Below, one piece after another: positions 60,121 through 64,000 of a stretch of 64,000 bases of DNA (position 1 is its first letter; each line of letters begins with the position of its first letter). Made by a program: the position numbers and the translations under genes. The stretch lies in the NCBI GenBank assembly GCA_035548515.1, contig DASZSW010000018.1, forward strand, positions 186,001 through 250,000, in the 5' to 3' direction. The notes beneath the pieces are model-generated. The model did not search any database. It saw only the letters and a list, made by a program, of their open reading frames with translations, and was not told where the DNA came from. Source of the DNA: DASZQY01 sp035548515 (GTDB lineage: Bacteria; Pseudomonadota; Alphaproteobacteria; Rhizobiales; Kaistiaceae).

Positions 60121-61562
60121 CGCGCGGAAGCTGCGTCCGCGCTGACGCGTCGCTGCAAGGCGCCGATCGCGGAGACAAAGCCCAACAGCGCCCCGACAAA
60201 GATAGCGCCGCGCTGCGCCCAGACGAACTGGTCGAGATTGCTGGCGAGGAGAGCGGCGGAAAGACCCAGGACGCAGAAGATCGCGGACGCGCGCACGAAG
60301 GCTTTGGTGCTTCGCCGCATCGCAAGGCTTGCGGATGCGATCGGCACTGCGAAAAGCCAGATGCAGACGACAAAGGCCGGCGTGCCAAGCGCCATCCAGA
60401 GACCGAAGAGCGCGTTGTGAGGGTCGTAATCCCAGTAGGGCAGAATGGAGCTGAGATCCGCGACCGGAAATACCTTTTCGAACGGCTTGCCGAAACCGGT
60501 ACCGAGAGGATGCTCCCGCACCATCGTCCAGAGATTCAGATTCTCGCCGTCGCGATAGATGTTCGAGGTGTAGTCGCCGTCGTCGCTGGCGGCGAAGATC
60601 GAACGAACCTTCTCGGCCGGGACTCCCAGTGGCCCTGAATTGTCCCAGAAGAGAGCGAGATAGAGCGCACCGCCGGCGGCCGCCAAAGCGAGCAGGCCTG
60701 CGGCCAGCCGCCGCTTGTCGACGAGAATAAAGGGCAGCAGCAGTGCGCTCATGCCGAAGGCGGCATAGCCCGCCCGACGGAGGTTGAGGACAAGGGCGGC
60801 GAGGAGCAGCGCTCCGGCCAGAAGTGCCAGGACGGACGTGCGCAAACGTCTGTCGTAAAGCGCCAGCGCGAGGAGGAAGAAGAAGGCGGCGTCGAAGAAG
60901 ATCGAATCTTCGTGTCCGACGAGTTCGCGCCATCCTGAGAAATGCGCGTGCGCGAGGGCGAAGAAAACCCAGACGGTGAATACGGCCTTGACCAAGATCG
61001 CCGCGATCATCGCGCCGAGCGTCAGCCGGAGGTCGGCATCGTTGCGGACGACCTGCGTCAGCAGGATGGCGAGCGCTGCAATCTGAAAATAGGGCCGCAC
61101 CTGCCAGAGCGCGGGCTTGATCGCACCGCCGGTCGCTAATCCTGCTGCGAACATCAGCAGCACCACACCCACGAACCCGATCGCGACCAGCATGTCCGCG
61201 GTCACGGTTGGACGACGCCGCTCCGCCCACATCCAGCCGAGCGTCGCGAGCGCTCCCAGAACAAGCAGCGCTTCGATCGTGTTGAACCGCAGCCGTGCGG
61301 ACGCTTCGTCAGCCGGACTGAAGAACTTCCACCAGTTCTCGAAGAGCACATAGCCGAGACGATGCGCGAGCGTCGGAAACTCGCGGACGGTGTCGTCGCT
61401 CAGGATCGGCAGCACGATGAGCGCGATGCATACGATCGTTGCGATCGCATGCAGGAGACGCGCGGCGGCAGCGGAGCCGCGCCGGGCGACGGCGGCGTCT
61501 GCGAGGGCGGCTGGCTGCTCGCCAGCAACCGTCTCCGATCCCGCGGCAACGGCGGTCGTCAA
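60117..61562 (-). CDS. O-antigen ligase/polymerase (Wzy/WaaL-like) membrane protein
   Basis: A 481-residue membrane protein with about 11-12 helices. A large periplasmic loop holds the conserved-type segment TMVREHPLGTGFGKPFEKVF and the DYDPHNALFGLWMALGTPAF motif, whose HN(x)LF pattern marks O-antigen ligases/polymerases. It would polymerise or attach repeat units delivered by the flippase. It begins 54 bases after the TPR gene and is coupled to the next gene by ATGA. Confidence 0.87.
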   Translation of the reverse strand: MTTAVAAGSETVAGEQPAALADAAVARRGSAAAARLLHAIATIVCIALIVLPILSDDTVREFPTLAHRLGYVLFENWWKFFSPADEASARLRFNTIEALLVLGALATLGWMWAERRRPTVTADMLVAIGFVGVVLLMFAAGLATGGAIKPALWQVRPYFQIAALAILLTQVVRNDADLRLTLGAMIAAILVKAVFTVWVFFALAHAHFSGWRELVGHEDSIFFDAAFFFLLALALYDRRLRTSVLALLAGALLLAALVLNLRRAGYAAFGMSALLLPFILVDKRRLAAGLLALAAAGGALYLALFWDNSGPLGVPAEKVRSIFAASDDGDYTSNIYRDGENLNLWTMVREHPLGTGFGKPFEKVFPVADLSSILPYWDYDPHNALFGLWMALGTPAFVVCIWLFAVPIASASLAMRRSTKAFVRASAIFCVLGLSAALLASNLDQFVWAQRGAIFVGALLGFVSAIGALQRRVSADAASAR

Positions 61563-61616
61563 AGCAGTTCTCGCGTTTTGTATGGGCGATTGCGCATCAT
61601 GTGCCGACGTCCCCGA

Positions 61617-62456
61617 TCAGCCGAGCGGCACAAGATTGATCCAGCCGAGAGCGACCGCAACCAGCGCGGCCGTGCCGGCAAGGAGATACGGCCGCATGCG
61701 AGCCGCTGTGCTCGATACCTGTCCGGCAATGACAGCGAAGAGAATCACCGCGAGTGTCAGTGGGATCGTCGGCTCCATCTTGGCGGCGCGGAAGGCGTTG
61801 GCGTCCCGCGTTGCCTCGGCGAGTTCGTGCGCCAACTCTTCGTCGTGCGGCTGGAGCGCTGCGGCCTTCTCAAGCAGCGCGCGCGCTTCGGGATAGCGCT
61901 GATCGAAGTGCTCGATCGCGGCGAGGGTTCGCAGAGCGTCGACGTTGTCGGGCGCGACGGCGAGCAGCGCGTTCAGTACCTGCCTGGCTTCCATCGCGTT
62001 TCCGGCATCGCCCAGCATGCGTCCAAGAAGCACTTGGGCGGCCTGATCGGACGGCGCATCACTTGCCCATCGGCGGACGGTCGCGAGCGCGTCTTCCTCC
62101 CGGCCCGCATCGCGCACGATTATTGCCCAATTCGTGCGCCAGCCGCTGTCCTCGGGAGCAAGGCCAAGACGCCGATCCGCCTCATCCGCTGCCTTGGCGA
62201 ACTCCTTGGCGCCGTAATAGGCCATGGCGAGGCCGGCGTGCGCCTCGAGACTCGACGGGTCGACGCTCATTACTTTCTGGAAGTCCGCGATTGCTGCCTG
62301 GAAATTGCCGGCGTTGAGCGCCCTGTTAGCCTCGTCCAGCAGTCCATCGTCGGCATGGGCCCGCGACAAGAGGAGCAACAACAGTAGCAGCGTGGCCGCA
62401 GCGACTCTTCCGGCGGCGCCGACCGTCCTCGTGGAAATGGAGGTTGTCGCAAGCAT
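61617..62456 (-). CDS. TPR-repeat membrane-anchored protein
   Basis: About 279 residues with a signal or anchor helix (VAAATLLLLLLLLSRAHA). Five or so tetratricopeptide repeats follow over 40-205 (ANRALNAGNFQAAIADFQKV, AHAGLAMAYYGAKEFAKAAD, ARALLEKAAALQPHDEELAH). Two C-terminal helices close it (IPLTLAVILFAVIAG and YLLAGTAALVAVALGWI). It probably scaffolds polysaccharide assembly on the periplasmic side. ATG 62456 is chosen over a TTG at 62513 because the anchor then lies near the start. It heads the polysaccharide cluster. Confidence 0.82.
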   Translation of the reverse strand: MLATTSISTRTVGAAGRVAAATLLLLLLLLSRAHADDGLLDEANRALNAGNFQAAIADFQKVMSVDPSSLEAHAGLAMAYYGAKEFAKAADEADRRLGLAPEDSGWRTNWAIIVRDAGREEDALATVRRWASDAPSDQAAQVLLGRMLGDAGNAMEARQVLNALLAVAPDNVDALRTLAAIEHFDQRYPEARALLEKAAALQPHDEELAHELAEATRDANAFRAAKMEPTIPLTLAVILFAVIAGQVSSTAARMRPYLLAGTAALVAVALGWINLVPLG

Positions 62457-62622
62457 AGGTCGGTCCGTGGCATCCGCGAGCCAGGGGCGGTCGCGATGCG
62501 GGAAGCCTACCAACTCGTCTGACGTTGGTTAAGTGGCGTCCGGTGGGAACTATGCGGCGCCCCGATCAAGCTCCGCGTCGGCAGTGCGGGTTGCCTCCGT
62601 CGGCCCGTCTGTCAATTCCGCC
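62457..62622. other. Intergenic region upstream of the polysaccharide cluster
   Basis: 166 bases between the TPR gene start and the fused-permease stop, both minus strand. I see no coding frame and no clear hairpin followed by a T run. The cluster promoter is expected here. Confidence 0.45.
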
Positions 62623-64000
62623 TCAGCCTTTCACGGCGCCGACGGTCAATCCCTCGACCAGGAAACGCTGGGCGTAGATATACAGCAGCGCGACCGGGAT
62701 GGCGGTGAGAAGCGAGGCCGCCATCAACTCGCCCCACGGCAGGATATCGCCGAAGACGAGTGATTGAAGCCCGATCGGAAGAGTGCGCAGCGACTCGCTC
62801 GTGATGAACACGAAGGCAAACAGGAATTCGTTCCACGCGGTGGTGAAAGCAAAAAGCCCCACCGCGAGCAGCGCGGGCGCCGCCAGCGGGAGCACGATCT
62901 TCCAGAACGTGTAGATGCGGCTTGCGCCGTCGAGCATTGCCGCTTCCTCGAGCTCTACCGGAATCGAACGGAAGTAGCCGATCAGGACCCACGTAGCGAA
63001 CGGCAACAGAAACGTCGGGTAGGTCAAAATCAGCGCGCCATAGCTGTTGACCAGATGGAGACTCGTCAGCGTCTGATAGAGCGGGATGAAGATGAGCGTG
63101 CCGGGCAGCAGGTAAGTCACGAGCAGGAACGTCGTGAGCAGCCCGGCGCCGCGAAATTTCAACCTTGACAGCGCATAGCCGGCAAGGGCCGCGAAAACCA
63201 CCGAAATGGCCGAACTGGCGGCTGCGATGAGAATAGAGTTTGCGAACCACTTCAGGAACGGCGTGCCGAACAGCAGCGTTGAAAACTGGTCGAGCGTGAA
63301 CGGCGCCGGCCAGAAAATCGAGGTGCGAGCGTTGATCTGGAAGTTGGTTTTGAACGACGTGACCACGACCCAGTAGAATGGGAAGACGACGAACACCAGC
63401 ATCGGCAGCAGAACCAGGAGCCGGCCTGCCACGCCTAGCCGCTCCTTCTGATGCCGGTTGACCAGAGCACCGCCGGCCGGCGCGCCGATCACGCGACGAG
63501 CCACGTCTGCCGTCACCTCGATCACCTTCGCAAGCATCTCGAACGGCAGGAACACAAGGTCGATTAGCCGGCTGAAAAGGTTATTCGCCAGTCGACCTAT
63601 GCTACCGGCAAAGCCCGAGCGCGTTGCGGTGCGCGATTTGCCGTCGTCCTGGCGCATGAACTTCGCCAGCATCCAGATGATGAGCGCCATCAGCGGCGCG
63701 ACCGAGAGCGCGACCGCGCTGCCCGGTCCGTACTGCAGCGAGCCGATCGCCTTCTCGTACGCCAGGATGGAATAGAGACGCGTTGCCCCGCTCGGCCCGC
63801 CGCCGGTCATCAGGAAAGGCAGGCCGAACTGGTTGAAGGTTGAGATGAACGACAGCAGCAGCACCACCACGATGACGTAACGCAGCCCCGGAAGTGTGAC
63901 GTGGCGGAAGCGCTGCACGACGTTGGCGCCATCGACTTCAGCGGCCTCGAGCAGCTCGCGGTCTATCGCCTTCAATCCCGCCAGCAGAAGGAGGGTGTAG
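62623..64000 (-). CDS. Fused MalF-MalG-type sugar ABC permease (5' truncated by window edge)
   Basis: An open frame of 459 codons runs off the right edge without a start; the only nearby start-like codon (TTG 63975) lies within the conserved loop. Two permease halves are visible in one chain. Each has the EAA cytoplasmic loop: LLEAAEVDGANVVQRFRHVT near the edge, and LEEAAMLDGASRIYTFWKIV near residue 350 of the visible part. A linker of about 90 residues (SRTATRSGFAGSIGRLANNL and on) joins them. The second half begins LLPMLVFVVFPFYWVVVTSF, as in MalG/LacG proteins. It would form both halves of the pore of a carbohydrate transporter. The binding protein and ATPase are presumably outside the window. 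Confidence 0.87.
   Translation of the reverse strand, partial: YTLLLLAGLKAIDRELLEAAEVDGANVVQRFRHVTLPGLRYVIVVVLLLSFISTFNQFGLPFLMTGGGPSGATRLYSILAYEKAIGSLQYGPGSAVALSVAPLMALIIWMLAKFMRQDDGKSRTATRSGFAGSIGRLANNLFSRLIDLVFLPFEMLAKVIEVTADVARRVIGAPAGGALVNRHQKERLGVAGRLLVLLPMLVFVVFPFYWVVVTSFKTNFQINARTSIFWPAPFTLDQFSTLLFGTPFLKWFANSILIAAASSAISVVFAALAGYALSRLKFRGAGLLTTFLLVTYLLPGTLIFIPLYQTLTSLHLVNSYGALILTYPTFLLPFATWVLIGYFRSIPVELEEAAMLDGASRIYTFWKIVLPLAAPALLAVGLFAFTTAWNEFLFAFVFITSESLRTLPIGLQSLVFGDILPWGELMAASLLTAIPVALLYIYAQRFLVEGLTVGAVKG

Overview
The window is a dense, GC-rich bacterial chromosome segment of about 60 genes with no rRNA, tRNA, CRISPR array or insertion sequence that I could see. The order of the pca genes, a PcaQ-like LysR regulator facing a Liv-type transporter, twin-arginine leaders on the Liv binding proteins, a small protein ending in SFPASDPP and many ATGA-type start/stop overlaps all point to an alphaproteobacterium. 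It is most likely a soil or plant-associated member of the Hyphomicrobiales (Bradyrhizobium/Xanthobacteraceae-like). The genus is inference.

Region 1 (1-19170) is an accessory catabolic region of uncertain substrate. It holds the 3' end of an unknown gene, an SDR, a MetE-C-terminal-like enzyme and a ribose-type ABC transporter whose two ATPase domains are fused to a second permease. It continues with a bicupin, an SDR lacking its catalytic residues, a DUF3237 protein and an M24-fold hydrolase with one altered metal ligand. After these come a His-rich CobW GTPase, a DoxX-like membrane protein, a beta-hydroxyacid dehydrogenase, E1-alpha/E1-beta/E2 of a 2-oxoacid or acetoin dehydrogenase (no E3), an MTHFR-like protein and an HTH-methyltransferase-like protein. 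A 344-base gene-free gap with inverted repeats follows, then a YciE/F ferritin-like gene and a 70-residue small protein.

Region 2 (20317-47040) is an aromatic degradation island. The minus strand carries two flavin monooxygenases (one TfdB/phenol-hydroxylase-like), an AraC regulator, a complete Liv-type ABC transporter, maleylacetate reductase, 3-oxoadipyl-CoA thiolase and a CatI/CatJ-type 3-oxoadipate CoA-transferase. An IclR regulator diverges from the CoA-transferase across a strongly palindromic operator. A PcaQ-like LysR gene then diverges from a 12-gene plus-strand run: Liv-type transporter (five genes), coniferyl-alcohol-dehydrogenase-like SDR, vanillin/salicylaldehyde-type aldehyde dehydrogenase, pcaD, pcaC, pcaH, pcaG, pcaB and pobA. 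Together these encode uptake, aldehyde oxidation, 4-hydroxybenzoate to protocatechuate conversion, ortho cleavage to 3-oxoadipate, and conversion of 3-oxoadipate to acetyl-CoA and succinyl-CoA. Maleylacetate reductase brings a second aromatic branch into 3-oxoadipate, but the ring-cleavage dioxygenase for that branch is not in the window.

Region 3 (47086-51481) holds surface and regulatory genes: a short secreted hypothetical protein overlapping a compact YadA-like trimeric autotransporter, a LuxR-type regulator, and a multi-spanning membrane protein with an isoprenylcysteine/phospholipid methyltransferase-like C-terminus.

Region 4 (51453-62456, minus strand) is an exopolysaccharide or O-antigen cluster: TPR protein, polymerase/ligase, an unrecognised helical protein, WecG-type glycosyltransferase, WecB epimerase, initiating sugar-phosphate transferase, flippase, GT4 and GT2 glycosyltransferases, and an acyltransferase. 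The right edge (62623-64000) is the truncated gene of a sugar ABC permease in which MalF-like and MalG-like halves are fused.
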